Position numbers and translations under genes: made by a program | The notes under the pieces: generated by a model | Database searches by the model: none | The model's input: only the letters and a program-made list of their open reading frames with translations | Told to the model about the DNA's origin: nothing | Shown: piece by piece, positions 46,167 through 57,814 of the stretch | How positions within the stretch are numbered: the stretch's first letter is position 1 | Layout of the letters: every line of letters begins with the position of its first letter | Source: Hysterangium stoloniferum | Lineage: Eukaryota > Basidiomycota > Agaricomycetes > Hysterangiales > Hysterangiaceae | NCBI GenBank assembly: GCA_015178975.1 | Contig: WHVD01000020.1 | Location: 186,001-250,000 of the forward strand | DNA: 64,000 nucleotides | Reading direction: 5' to 3'

Positions 46167-46899
46167 TGTTATGACCATGTCGCAACCTGACGGTCCCCGA
46201 GGTTATCACTGCCTATCGATGTTTTCAAGTTAGTGTTCAAGTCACCACATCGGAAACTGTCGGGCCCCTGATGCTGACGTATGCTTTCACAGTGATCAAA
46301 CTCCATTTACACCCCATCAAAATATACTCATATTATCCTGATACGTCCCTTTTTATTATAATGATCCATTCTATTCTATGTCTCACATATGTCTATATAT
46401 ACTTGTAACACTTGGACTATTTCCTTTTTCCATAATTCCACTCTCGGTTATTTCACGGCCTCCGAACTACTCATAACCTTCCCATTCCTAGTCAAGCTTA
46501 TTTGTCAAATACCATTTTCTGCTCTTCTCCTAGTTAGTATTTCCTAGGTGCTGAATATTTGTATATGAACCTGCTGTAGTTGTAGTTACAAGGCAATCAG
46601 AATATCGACTGAGAATACCCTCTTACACCTCTAGAAGTCTCATACTAAGTATCCCACTATCCACCTTCGCGTGCGCTCACCCACTCTTGGTTCCCGACCC
46701 TTTGGCCCAACACTCAACTTATCCTTCAGTTCCGATCAGTAGTTTGCTGAGAAGTACTCATTAGGACTAGTCTTCACCCATCTGAAATTTAAGGACATTC
46801 AACAGATATTTGCAAGGGTGCAGCACATAAGCTGAAGCCAAGTCCTTCCAACCGGTCCCCATCGGCCTACCAACACTAGTCAGTTTTCAGTTCTTAACA
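46167..46899 (+). repeat. 3' LTR of family A copy 2
   Basis: It starts TGTTATGACC and ends TTCTTAACA, 733 bp, the inverse orientation of the LTR at 5132-5853. It has fewer CG dinucleotides than that copy. Confidence 0.92.
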
Positions 46900-47033
46900 G
46901 TATGCATTCATATGGGGGAAATAAGACCACTGGTGAGGTTGGATCCATTGCCTGGCTATTTACACTGCTGTGAACCATGATCCTAAAGTACCACAGTCTG
47001 ATATATGTACAAAGCATACCAGACTCAAGTAAA
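46900..47033. other. Unassigned flank
   Basis: This short unique stretch between the family A LTR and repeat E copy 4 shows no gene. Confidence 0.5.
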
Positions 47034-47190
47034 CACCACTTAGCTCCAAAAGAATTTTGGATCCTCAGTAGAGGCTTATTTTATATAAACTCTGCCAATC
47101 ACCCATCAGATCCAACCATGTGATTGGTGGGTTTAGAATCCAATGAACTTTTGGATCCTTAAAGATCCATGACCAAGTTAAAATCAGTTA

Positions 47191-48444
47191 CAGCTGTTCT
47201 GAGTACCTAAGGCAGAGTTCAAAGTTTAAACAAAAAATTCCACTTTTGACCCACAGACAAACTGTGCTGTATCTCAGGAAAGGGACCCAATTAAGACAAA
47301 ATATTTTGGAGTGTGTACTATATAGTATAGATCTATATATTTATGTATATAGTTGGCCTTATGAGATGCTATTTAATATTTAGTGAAATATGAGTGCAAT
47401 GGCTCCCCTTCATTCAATTCTTCCTTGATTTGCATATAAGCTGGTAGGACTAATACTATATATTGTATATGAATATACCCTAAGCTGTGAGGCTTAATAC
47501 CACCCTTTGAATAAGTTGTGCCACTTACTGTATGCATACTTGATAGTGAGTAATATAACTTGTTCAAAAGGTAGTATTAGGCCTTACAACTCAGGTGATG
47601 TTTAGATACAATACATAGTATTCATTCCACCAGTGTTAAGTGCCGTGTTGGGAACTTATTCCGGAACTATCGGGAAGTCACCGGGAAGTCGGAAACTCGT
47701 GGATAGGGTCAGGACGTCGGCTTCAGCTTATGTGCTGCGCCTCTACGCAAACGCTCAATGTCCTTAATTTCGGAAGTGAACTAACGACGGAAGATATGGA
47801 TATTCAGAGTTCCGAAGAGTTCCGAATATCGAGCGTACAGAAAGACGGGAGGAGGAATAAGAAACTAAGTCGATATCAGATCTAAAGTAAAGTACAAATT
47901 CGCGGAAACTAATATAAGTCTACTCGTTATTGTACTACAAACTGAGACCATAATAAGACGGAAACGGAAGTATTCTTAAAACGGAAATACAATAAGACAT
48001 ATTAGGAAAACAATATTCCAAGACGGGAATACAACAACAAACGAGTGAATACTTGTCAACGGACAAATTACCAAATGCGGAACAAACGAAGAACGCGGAT
48101 GATACGGTAACTATGATGTTCCGTAGTCGGATATCGGATATTGAAAGTGGGAGATCGGAAGTCGGATATTGAAACATCCGGGAACGGGTCGTAACAACCA
48201 GCTTATATGCAAATATAGAGAGAATTGAATGAAAGGGAACCATTGCAATGATAATTTCACTGAATATTAAATAGTCTGTCATAAGGGCAAATATATACAT
48301 AGATACATAGATCCATACAATATCATACACAAAGAATGCTATTATGCCTTAATTGCCACTCATTCTGGAGATATGGCACAATTTGTCTGTGGCGGGATTT
48401 TTTTGAAATTCTGAACTCCACCTGAGGTACTCGGAACAGCTGTA
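47191..48444. mobile_element. Fold-back DNA transposon (near-complete 686-bp palindrome), TA target duplication
   Basis: The element begins CAGCTGTTCTGAGTACCT and ends with the inverse AGGTACTCGGAACAGCTG, flanked by TA at 47189-47190 and 48445-48446. Excluding a solo G LTR (47634-48196 plus duplication) it is about 686 bp. The left half folds onto the right half along its entire length, with the centre near 47534, so each arm is about 343 bp at roughly 75-80 percent identity by eye. It has no coding capacity and depends on a transposase elsewhere; TA duplication and CAG ends suggest a Tc1/mariner-type enzyme. Confidence 0.85.
47634..48196 (-). repeat. Solo LTR, family G, inside the fold-back element
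   Basis: It starts TGTTAAGTGCCG, ends GGGTCGTAACA and is flanked by ACCAG at 47629-47633 and 48197-48201. It is 563 bp and still rich in CG, so it is younger than the G element at 36180-42160. Confidence 0.95.
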
Positions 48445-48616
48445 AGGATCTAACATGTGATTGCTAGGTTTAGAATTCAACGAACGTTTGGATCCTCAAA
48501 TGATCCCTTACCAATTGTAACTCTTATAACTATTCAATGTATGGTTGTTAGAGTTTATATAAAATAAGGCTTTACTAAGGATCCTAAATCTTTTTGGAAA
48601 GGGGGTTATCCCAGTG

Positions 48617-49924
48617 ACTAGAATTACAGTGGACATGTGATAGAACTGGCAAGCTCAGCTCTCATCAGTTCAGATAAGTGCAAATCCATCCAACCTACAC
48701 AGCAAGCATGCAGATCAGGGCATCAATACATCTTTGGCAGTGCACAAGAAGGGTTAGAAATTCACAAGAGAACCGGACCATGACAATATCCCTAGCATCA
48801 TCATCATTGGGATACAGATTCAACATTATGCTTGCCATGACCTGGGTATGCCACCAATGGTTATGCAATACCCTATCCAAAATATTCCAACATATTGATG
48901 ATAGAAGATGGATCTAATTACATATGAATATTGGATAGCATTCATTCACTATATATATACAGGTACTTTCTGGCACCCAAATTGAGTGAGTGCTCATATC
49001 TGGCTTGTCTTCCAGGCTTGAATGAGCTCTACACCCTGGCACTGAAATGGTCTATCTGACAATTGTGAACCTAGTTCAGTTGATTCCCACTATGCACTTA
49101 TGTACATGCAATCATACTACTTGTACTGTACCAAGTAGGTGGTTAATTTGAGTCTCTAAACAGTGTGAGCACTAGTACTTTCCAAATATCTCACATGGCA
49201 TCCATGGCAGATATTCAAAGAGCAATTATTGAAGAAACTACATAAGAGGTACCTACCCTTGGCCATGGATTCATAGATAGGTTGACTGTCATTGCATGGC
49301 TCCAGTATACTTGATTTGTCCACTGATTTGGCAACCCTAGGTCTGTCTATACATACTCACAATCATTTACCATAATTATAGACTGCCATGTTAGGTTTGA
49401 TTAGTTATGATACATACAGTTTTGACCATCCCATCGGAAATCCAGCTCATATGAAAGAGCAGGATCAGACTTGCATCTGGGCTGTACATTGTTGCCCAAT
49501 ATTCATTTCTCCTTCAAATAATATATACCATTAGAGGTGCATAATAGGATGTCCTTGATTTCTGGAAAGGTCCCGGTGCAACTGATAATCCATAGTATGT
49601 GATATCTTTTAAACTCTCAGGATAGTTATTTTCTGACTAGTCCCCTTCCTTCTAGGACTTATAGTACAGCATTACACACCTTTTATGCACTGCAAACTGT
49701 AATGGTGCTCAGCATACATGGTGATTGATATATCTGACATTTATTTTCTCAAATGTACATATATCTTAACTACATGGATATTAGGGATATTACTGGCAAG
49801 GGTCTATGTGCTAATCAGAGATCAGAAATATGTTTTAGCAGTGATATTATTAACATATATGGGACTAAATTGCTGCTTTGTGGTATGTTTACACATTGGC
49901 ATTGTGTTTGGATTGGCAGACTCA
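48617..49924. other. No recognisable gene
   Basis: Sequence with few CG dinucleotides and only short frames (none above 80 codons). No similarity to other parts of the window was noticed. Confidence 0.5.
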
Positions 49925-50522
49925 GCATAATAGCTTCTCACAGTCTATGAAGATTGTGCTTCTACTACTTCATTCCTTTTCAAACTGTATGTCTCATTTT
50001 ATGAGAGCTACACATATATAAACTGCAATAAACAGGCATACAGAACTAAATTGTGTATGCCTCAAGAGCTGGAGCTGACATGATCATTATGGACACAGCA
50101 ACATACACTTTTAGTGTAACATTCTATGTGCTCATACTATTCACTACATTATTCTACACCATTGGCATCATTGGTCTACAAAGAGATATTAAAATTTTGA
50201 GAAAATGATCTATGTATAACCTATCTGTTTGTGCATCAAGGTAATTACATTTATGTCTATATGGGGTCATGAGTTTGTGCATCAAGGTAATTACATTTAT
50301 GTCTATATGGGGTCATGACTTCATCGTATTAATTGCAGGTGTTCTCTGATTTGTGTCAGTGCTAAATCAGCATCAGCATGCTTTCAATGAATGAAATGTT
50401 ATTTTGATTATTTAGTGTAGTTTTTATATGGAGTTTAGAGGTTCTAATTGTGAACAAGGTTTGAAATTGCTACTGCTTTCCACCATTCACTGATTCTTTC
50501 CAAGCTTGTTTCAGTGAATATC
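49925..50522 (+). pseudogene. Degenerate membrane protein gene, copy 3 (partial)
   Basis: It is homologous to the middle of copies 1 and 2 but on the plus strand, beginning AATAGCTTCTCACAGTCTATG. The intron donor and acceptor are visible (CATCAAG|GTAATTAC ... ATTGCAG). A 46-base stretch containing the donor is duplicated in tandem (50227-50318). It is cut off by a family A LTR at 50523. CG is strongly depleted compared with copies 1 and 2. Confidence 0.65.
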
Positions 50523-51266
50523 TGTTAAGAACTGAAAACTGACTAGTGTCAGTAGGCCGACGGGGACTGATCAGAAGGACTTGGCTTCAGCTTATGTGCT
50601 GCGCCCTCACAAATATCCATCGGGTGTCCTTAAATTTCAGACGGGTGAAGACTAGTCCTAATGAGTACTTCTTGGCGAACTACTGATCAGAACCGAAGAA
50701 TAAGTCGAGTGTCGGGCCAAGGGGTCGGGAACCAAGAGTGGGCAAGCACACGTGAAGGCAGATAGCGGGATACTTAGTATGAGACTTCTAGAGGTGTAAG
50801 AGGGTATTCTGAGTCGATATTCTGATTGCCTTGTAACTACAACTACAGCGGGTTCATATACAAATATTCGGCATCTAGGAAATACTAACTAGGAGAAGAG
50901 TGGAAAACGGTATTTGACAAATAAGCTTGACTAGGAATGGGAAAGTTATGATTAGTTCAGAGGCCGTGAAATAACCGAGAGCAGAATTATGGAAAAAGGA
51001 AATAGTCCAAGGGTTACAAGTATATATAGATATATATGAGACATAAAAAAGAACGGATCATTGTAATAAAAAGGGACGTATCAGAGTTTAACCAGATAAT
51101 ATGAGTATATTTTGATGGGGGCGTAAATGGAGTTTGATCACCATGAAAGCATACATCAGCGTCGGGGGTCCGACGGTTTCCAATGTGGTGACTTGAACAC
51201 TAACTTGAAAATGTTGATAGGCAGCGATAACCTCAGGGACCGTTGGGTTGCGACACAGTTGTAACA
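50523..51266 (-). repeat. Family A LTR, solo, without matching target duplication
   Basis: It starts TGTTAAGAACTG and ends CAGTTGTAACA, 744 bp. The flanking five bases differ (ATATC and CATAC) and the two flanks come from different repeats, so it may mark a recombination join rather than a simple solo LTR. Confidence 0.9.
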
Positions 51267-51274
51267 CATACCTG

Positions 51275-52014
51275 AACCATTTCAGTGATTGCCTCTACAA
51301 TGAAATTCACCAGACTGATCAATATAAGATTAAATAATCAAAGGTTCTGTCCCTGAGTCTGTTTAATATGCATTCATTCATTTATGTTTTTATGTCCCCT
51401 GTACTTGTTCCTATTCTGTCTTGATCCTTATCCTTAGTATGGTCAACCCTGCATCATCTTGTTTTCCCATTTCATCTTCTTGTCTTGCTGCATTAGTAGT
51501 CCAATATCCATTAGTTCTATATAATCTTGGATCTGTTTGTACTTCAATCTGATCAGAAAATCAACTTAGTATCCACCTAGTTCCTTACCTTATTTACTAA
51601 GCTTGATAAGTACTTGTTTGTCTCAACTTGCACCAGGGTATTCTCAGAGCCCTCAGGTTTCCCAGCTCTTCACTGTGTATTCCTGGACCCCACAGCTTTC
51701 CTGTACTTACCTGTTTGAAGTTGGACCTGACTCATGTGAGGGTGCAGCCCATATGTTGAAGCCAAGTCCTACCTGTCCCTACAACATCCTTGGGTTTCCC
51801 CAGATATCTGCCCATAAGTCCTGAGCTTAACAAGACAGTTGAATATGCTGTTTGTCATTGGGGACCCAATAACATGAATCATGGCTGGATTCATTACAGC
51901 TCCATCATGGGTTATCTGTGTGTTGGCAATCTACACCAGTCATTTGAGTTTGAGTTTGAGTCTAAGTTTGGTCACTCCTGGTGACTTTTGTGCCTCTCTA
52001 TCATCCATTCTAAC
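51275..52014. repeat. Mosaic of repeat fragments with a family B solo LTR
   Basis: In order: 51275-51347 matches 15763-15835; 51348-51832 is a family B LTR (ends GAGCTTAACA, contains GATCAGAAAAT at 51551-51561); 51835-51900 matches 34185-34250 of the hypothetical gene; 51905-52014 matches the LTR of the Copia-type element at 57815-59346, in element orientation. The target duplication of the B LTR is not evident. Confidence 0.75.
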
Positions 52015-53195
52015 ATGACTTAGTGAACTCTGTCAATAATTGAAAAGAACACTGGCAGATATTTTTGTCACTACAGTGTGGTGAACAACATCTTGTTATG
52101 GTCTGAAGTGGAGCTGGCTGCAACCACAAATGAGGGACAATCACTCATGGCAGCAGGCACAAGACTGCTACAAGAGACTGCTAAATACATCAATGTATCA
52201 ATGTAAGGAAAAATGCAAAGGGGATGGTGGGGAGAAGAAAAAAATTGCAGTTGTGAATACTACAAGCACACTGTGAGATAATGTGAAGGACAGAGACAAG
52301 GGAGGAAGAGAGTGCTTGTGCGAAGAAACATCATATGGCAGTGAACGGAGACTTCCGTTCCCAAAGGAGCACGGACAAAGGCATTTTGTCCGAACGAAAT
52401 AGAATGATATAGCGGATTGTAACCATTGCTCAGGAGGATTTCCCGAGGAGAGGTGTGTATGGAGAGCTGGTTTTTGGTGATTATATAGTACATGATTACA
52501 GGGAAGGAGGGTTATCCAGACCCTTATTGTAACGAGGGACGCAAGTTTCACAAATTTCAATATTTGAGCCTTATGCTAAGGGAAGAAAAGTGTGTAAATT
52601 ACGTATAGTTGGATATAATCGGTGGTCAAAAGCCCACGCGAAGACGCCGATAAACAAGTAAACATGCCTTCGGACTAGGCATGCATGAGGTCTGAACCCG
52701 GACAATTTGGCCTGAGTCATGCTTCATGCAGGGTGTTAGGATCCGTGCCTACGTGGTCTATGAGGTCTAGGTAATCTTTCTGGTGGGTCTGTACAAAAAT
52801 TCTTTTTCTCACATAACTGATGAAGTGGCTTATATTCAGACGGGCCGCAGCTTAAAATATTAGCAAGCCAAGTTTCCGTGAGATTTTTTCTCTGAATTCC
52901 CCCCAACTTGCCTTCTATGTCATCATCTTTGCCGGTCAACGTTAAAAATGCCAGTTGAGGGCACCGATTCTTATTTTATTCACGCGGTTTTCCAAGTAGG
53001 CATGGAGCCTCCGATGGATTAATCGTCAAGTAATTTTAATGGACTAAATGGAAACGTATAGGCCGAGGTCATTTGAGGCATGGCGTACAATCTTACTACG
53101 GATATTGACTGACTATTCTGAAAAAGATACCTTGTCTGCTGTGGTTATTGTGGGAAAACGAAAAGTGGATAAACCAATGGCATCGTGTCCGCCCA
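52015..53195. other. No confident gene
   Basis: CG content rises again after about 52300. Frames at 52198-52560 and 52736-52939 (minus) show no recognisable domain. This may be unique host sequence downstream of the F-box pseudogene. Confidence 0.4.
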
Positions 53196-53199
53196 TCAC

Positions 53200-54420
53200 C
53201 ATCTAATTGACGGTATATTGTCTCGCTTTTGCTTCCTGGATTTAAACGTATCGAGCTTCCGTTGCAACGCCCTCGACCTGTCACTCTCCGCCGCCCTCGA
53301 GGCAACTAAGAAAGGGAGATCATTTTCAACCGCCGTCCAAACCAGCTGATAATCCGCTATCCGACTCAATCGCTCCGGGAATTGACACACTGTTGACAAG
53401 CCAGGAGATCCCCGGCCGCCGCAGCAGCCAGCACAGAGGTCGTAATCCAATACTGAGGGAGGAATAAAGCCTCTAATCGTCTCAAACTACGCAACATGTC
53501 TAATAATGGAATTTGTGTATGTGCGATTGAGAACGAGGCACATATCAATAACCAAGTAAACTGAGGTAGCCTGAACGAACATTCGTATAGAAATGCGCCG
53601 GCTTCTTTGAATGCGTGCGCATCCATCGAAGCTCCATCGATAGAAACCTCCAAGTTCGACAATTCAGAGTGCATGAATAGCGTCGCATAGCCAAAGTGGA
53701 TGCTGTACCATGCCAGATGTTGCAAGTGGGGAAGTAGAATGAGTTTAGGTCGTGCTCGAGCTATCTCAACAAAGACGGATACGTCAATATTGGCCTTTGA
53801 TTCACTGCTACCATCGTCTTTATAGTGAAGACATCTTATCCGACGCGCATAATAGTCGAATCTTGTCCAGGCACAGGGTAGGATACCAGGAGCAGAGTAC
53901 CTCCACTACAGTCCACCAAAATAATTCAAAAGAAATCGAAAGTCACAAGGTCAGTTCAGTTTGAGAGCATAGAATAAAGCATAACACAGATAGTATAAAC
54001 AGAGTCTTGCCTCGTCATATGCATTGGACCGAGCAATTTAAACAAATTAGCTGGTTGGTTAATATACCTCCACATGTTGAAATAGGCTCTTGCACTCTAA
54101 TCCTATGTCAAGTCTATGTCAAGCTTACATGGACATACCAGGACATGTTGTCCCTGACATGTATACTAACAGTTGAAGCTTATATTAGCGACAACCTATT
54201 TAACTGCTAGAGTTGCTATCCCATACCTCAGTTGAACCATTATGTTTATCAACTGAGGTATGTAACTACTGTTACTTTCATGATGTGTTATTTAACTAAC
54301 TCCAGCCATGCCTTGCATACTAGTGCGTGATTCAGAGACGTTTCTACATTAATGCAGTTGAAAATAATGGAGATAATATCAGGTATGTTATGTACTCTGT
54401 GAGGTATCGTCAATGGCATT
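53200..54420 (-). pseudogene. F-box/LRR-type gene, dead paralogue
   Basis: It matches the gene at 55234-56993 in three blocks: the C-terminal block (53250-53400, DLPFLVASRAAESDRSRAL), the first LRR-like block (53440-53800, LLDMLRSLRRLEALFLPQYW) and the F-box exon (54020-54070 and 54300-54415). About two thirds of the LRR-like middle is missing between the first two blocks, and a 225-base insertion (54073-54300) splits the F-box exon. Stops are present in the exon 1 remnant. Confidence 0.8.
54073..54300. repeat. Insertion in the F-box pseudogene with a perfect 14-bp hairpin
   Basis: This segment is absent from the paralogue. It begins TGTTGAAATAGG and contains CATACCTCAGTTGA at 54222-54235 and its exact inverse at 54249-54262, separated by 13 bases. 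It could be a small LTR or MITE; no clean target duplication was seen. Confidence 0.55.
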
Positions 54421-55233
54421 GTGAACTGCGCAAACTCCGCCAGACGCCAAGAACACGCCGAGAATTAGTATAGAGCACTCACGACAAATATCTGTTTGAT
54501 AATTTTCAGATTCTACTCTGTCAAGGTATTGAACAATAAGCCTATCGGGAGCCTCCATATATAAAATAAGACGCGGAATAAATAAAAATATGGTAAAATA
54601 TAGTCGCCAACAAGTGAATAGCGTACAGGTGAAAAAATGTGGTCGGATTGGCGCTGCCACCCCCAGTGGTCAAGTGGCACATGACTGTGGATATATACGC
54701 CCATTGTTATACTCATTTAGATAGAACAATGGACGTAGATTAGTATTAAGTAAATAGATATTACGATAGTAAAAAACAACAGAGTTAGTCTACTCGCACT
54801 CAGGAGTTTCCTGAGTGGCACTGCGTCTACAAGTTGCGACCTTTTACAATATCGGTGTCTTCAACTTTAGGCCAGAAAATTTGCAAAGTATTAGAGGCGA
54901 CAGACGACCATTTTAAAGTCTTCGAAGCCAGACCTCGTTGATACTTTCCACTGATTTACCTCAACCAATCTTGCATCTCTCCAAAGTTTTTTGTTGATAA
55001 TATGAACTCTTTCTTAGTGATTGTTAGTTGGGGCCATATCCGTAGTGAGCTCGTCGCATCCGATCAAATTTACAAAAATCGATTAATCACTAAAGGACGT
55101 TGACTAGCCAATGGTAAAACGACTACCTCCATGGTTGAAACGACTATCCCGACGGTAAACGTTTACCGGCCCCAAAGGCCCCGTTTAGTGCGATCAGGGT
55201 CGTGGGACTAATAACCACCAACCTATGTTCCAT
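54421..55233. other. Intergenic region between the two F-box copies
   Basis: No supported gene; 55090-55190 has moderately CG-rich sequence. It includes the 3' flank of the F-box gene. Confidence 0.5.
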
Positions 55234-56993
55234 TTACTTCTCAACTCCCAATAGCTCCAACTCCTTTTCCAGCGCCCTCGACCATTCACTTTCCTCCGTC
55301 CTCGATGCAACTAAGAAGGGCAAATCCTCCTGGACCATCTGCCAAACTTCGCAGTAACCATTTAACCGAGTCCGTCTATCGTCGGGAATTGATTCCTCAA
55401 AGATATCATCCCAGTAATGGCCGGAATCAACCTGAAGCCTGAGCTCAAGTTGCCCTGGTGAGCTGGTATACAGCGATGATGCACTGCATAGACGGCTAAG
55501 GAAGAATGCTGTGTGTTTGGCGATTCCCTGTGATATGGGGGAGGTGCCAAAGTCGATGTTAGCGATATTGGGGAGACGGGGCATGAGAGTGCTTGACCAG
55601 GAGAGTGGGTGGATGCTCGGAGCAGCGGGGTCGAGGTAAAGGGCTATATGCGTGAGTTCAGGGCAGCCTGCAGCTAAAGACACAAGAGCAGAGATTGTTA
55701 GCCGAGGAGGCGAATCGATGTACGGGTCACAGGCCAAGACGAGCTTTGTTAAATTTGGCCATCGCTGTGCAATTTCTTCCAAATCACTATCTGTAAGACA
55801 AAGCTGTTCTGGGTGCACTAGAGTGAATTCTTTGATGATTGGACGGGTTAGCAGAGGCCTCAGGGTGTCTAAAGTGATAAAAGAGGAGGATATAGGATGG
55901 GGTTCGTTCGGGAAAAGGTCGAGATCAACACTGGTGAGTGCGGGATAGCCTGTGGCACAGAGCTGCAAAAAGTTGTGCAGTGCACTGGGTACAATCAAGT
56001 ATATGGCTTTGATTCTGAGAGAGGTCAGTCGGGCGGGAAGTATCGCATTTTCGACGAGTTTTGTTACACAAGTAAAACCGGTTTCGAGACTGATGTGACG
56101 TAACGCAGGGAACGATCCGTCCTGCGCAGCAAAATCGACAATCTCGACATCTTTCACACATCCTTTCCAATCATTGTCCCAGTCTAGCAACATCAAGCGT
56201 GGTAAGTCCGCAACAGTGGTTAGTATAGAAGTCGTAATCCAGTATCGTGGAAGTAACAGAATGGTTAATTGCCTTAAACCACGGAGCATGTCCAGTAATT
56301 GAGTTTGTATATTTGCGACTGAGAATGAGGCACGTAGATCTAACCAGACGAGGTTAGGCAGTCTTGGCACACATTCGCATAGAAATATGGCCACTACTTC
56401 GAACGATCGGGCGTCCTCGGAAAATCGATTCATAGATACCGTTAATTTTGGCATCTGAGGATGCACGAACAACATCACGTAGCCAAGGAGGATGCTGTGC
56501 CATTGAAGATGCTGTAAGCGTGGGAGAAGAATGAATTTGGGACGAGTTCGAGCTATTTCAACAAAGACAGATTCGTCAATCATCGCCCGCAATTCACTGG
56601 TACCGTCTTCGCTGTATTCAAAGCCTCTTATCCGACGCGCGTAATAGTCGAATCGGATCCAAGTGGAGGGTAGGATGGCTGCAGCGTACTTCCACTAAGA
56701 TACACCACAAGAAATCCAAAAGAATCGAGAATCATCAAGTCAGGACAATTTAAAAATGAAACCTAAGCACGGACACTATACACTGAGTCCTGATTCGTCA
56801 CATGCATTGGGCCAAGCAATTTGAACAATGCAACTGGCTTGTCAATAACCCTCCACAGTTCATCGAGAGCAGGCTCCAGCCACGCTTTGCACACAAGTGC
56901 ACTGGCAAGGCACGTGCTTTCACCAACGCAATTGAAAATTTTAGAAATGATATCGGGTCTGCAATGTAATCTGTGAGGTGTAGTCGATGTCAT
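55234..56993 (-). CDS. F-box protein with LRR-like region (two exons, 556 aa)
   Basis: Exon 1 (56784-56993) starts at ATG 56993 (MTSTTPHRLHC) and encodes an F-box-like helix bundle: DIISKIFNCVGESTCLASAL, then VCKAWLEPALDELWRVI. An 89-bp intron (GTGTAT...TCTTAG) joins in phase 0 to exon 2 (55234-56694; WKYAAAILPSTWIRFDYYAR...). Exon 2 is one open frame of 486 codons with repeated LRR-like words (LPRLMLLDWDND, LTSVDLDLFP, NLTKLVLACDP, LTHIALYLDP). F-box proteins of this agaric type are thought to act as substrate receptors of SCF ubiquitin ligases; the partner is unknown. An in-frame TTG 13 codons upstream is a less likely start. The paralogue at 53200-54420 supports the exon boundaries. Confidence 0.88.
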
Positions 56994-57814
56994 TGTGGAT
57001 ATCACGAAGAGTGTGACCGAGTTTGAAAACAAAAGAGAGTTATACTTTAAGGTTCTCGAGGCGCAAGTGCGCTTATGGTGGAACCAAACCTTGCATGAAA
57101 CCTATCGTTTATTTTGGTTCTTGGAACCATGGAATATTTCTTCTGCGATGAGGTATCCCGCCGCTGGGGGACTAGCGGCGGTCAAAATTCCCCGCATCTC
57201 CAGTGCAGAACCCATCCGTCTGAGTACTTAGTTTAAAAGAAAGGACTTCCACGGAAAGACTACAGTGTTGGCGGGGTGTTGAAAATATACTGATGACTAG
57301 GCCACTGTAAAGTACTACCTAACCGATTGTCCATTAAATAAATCGAATACAAGGCTGTGACCTGTGAGGGGCAAGCCCCCCACCCCACCACCCCACAACT
57401 TTACTCTGTATCAACAATTCTAAGTATCTATTAAGGCATGTGATTTAACCTAGAGAAACTTATTTTAAAGTGATGAAAGCTTACTAATTATTGACAATTA
57501 TATACTTTTTTGTATTTACTAAACCTAAAAAACTATAAATCAGTCTCCTTTTTCAACTTTGTGGAATACTTACTTATGGGTCAATAATAACATCCTTAAA
57601 CACTATATTCCAGTCTTATCAGTGTTATGGAGTAAGATTTTCACTCTTGTCCAATTTGTCTCTTGAAACACCAACATAAAACTGTCAATGTGAATTCAGA
57701 AGCCACTGAGCAAATGCAACTCTCTTGATCAGTTGGATCTACATGCATATTCTCAGTCTGACATTTTTCCATGGTGGGAGATCATGACAGACAATGTCTA
57801 TTGAAAGTCACCAC
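56994..57814. other. F-box promoter side and a shared repeat
   Basis: 57355-57420 (CTGTGAGGGGCAAGCCCCCC..., TTTACTCTGTATCAACAATT) matches 29055-29115. The rest is AT-rich without a supported gene. Confidence 0.55.

Larger units (their letters stand above)
42161..46899 (+). mobile_element. Ty3/Gypsy chromovirus, family A copy 2 (RT to 3' LTR, broken)
   Basis: The plus strand runs from mid reverse transcriptase (42161, directly after the G LTR) through the rest of reverse transcriptase ([11 protein letters not shown] near 42510), RNase H (to about 43440), integrase (about 43500-44450) and chromodomain (about 44690-44890, with part missing) to the 3' LTR. The body is closely similar to family A copy 1 over the whole overlap. 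It has several breaks. The 1.27 kb between chromodomain and LTR is not spacer: it holds an antisense gene (45050-45992). The purine-rich run AAATGGGGGGATA ends just before the LTR. Confidence 0.93.
47034..48616. repeat. Repeat family E, copy 4, split by a fold-back transposon
   Basis: The E sequence runs 47034-47190 (CACC...TTAGCTCCAAAAG to AAATCAGTTA) and 48445-48616 (TAAGGATCTAACATG to ATCCCAGTG). Between them is the fold-back element at 47191-48444. The rejoined words match E copy 3. Confidence 0.8.

Noticed and set aside
50518-51271. Simple solo insertion of the family A LTR
   Set aside because: Flanking bases ATATC and CATAC do not match and the two flanks derive from different repeats.
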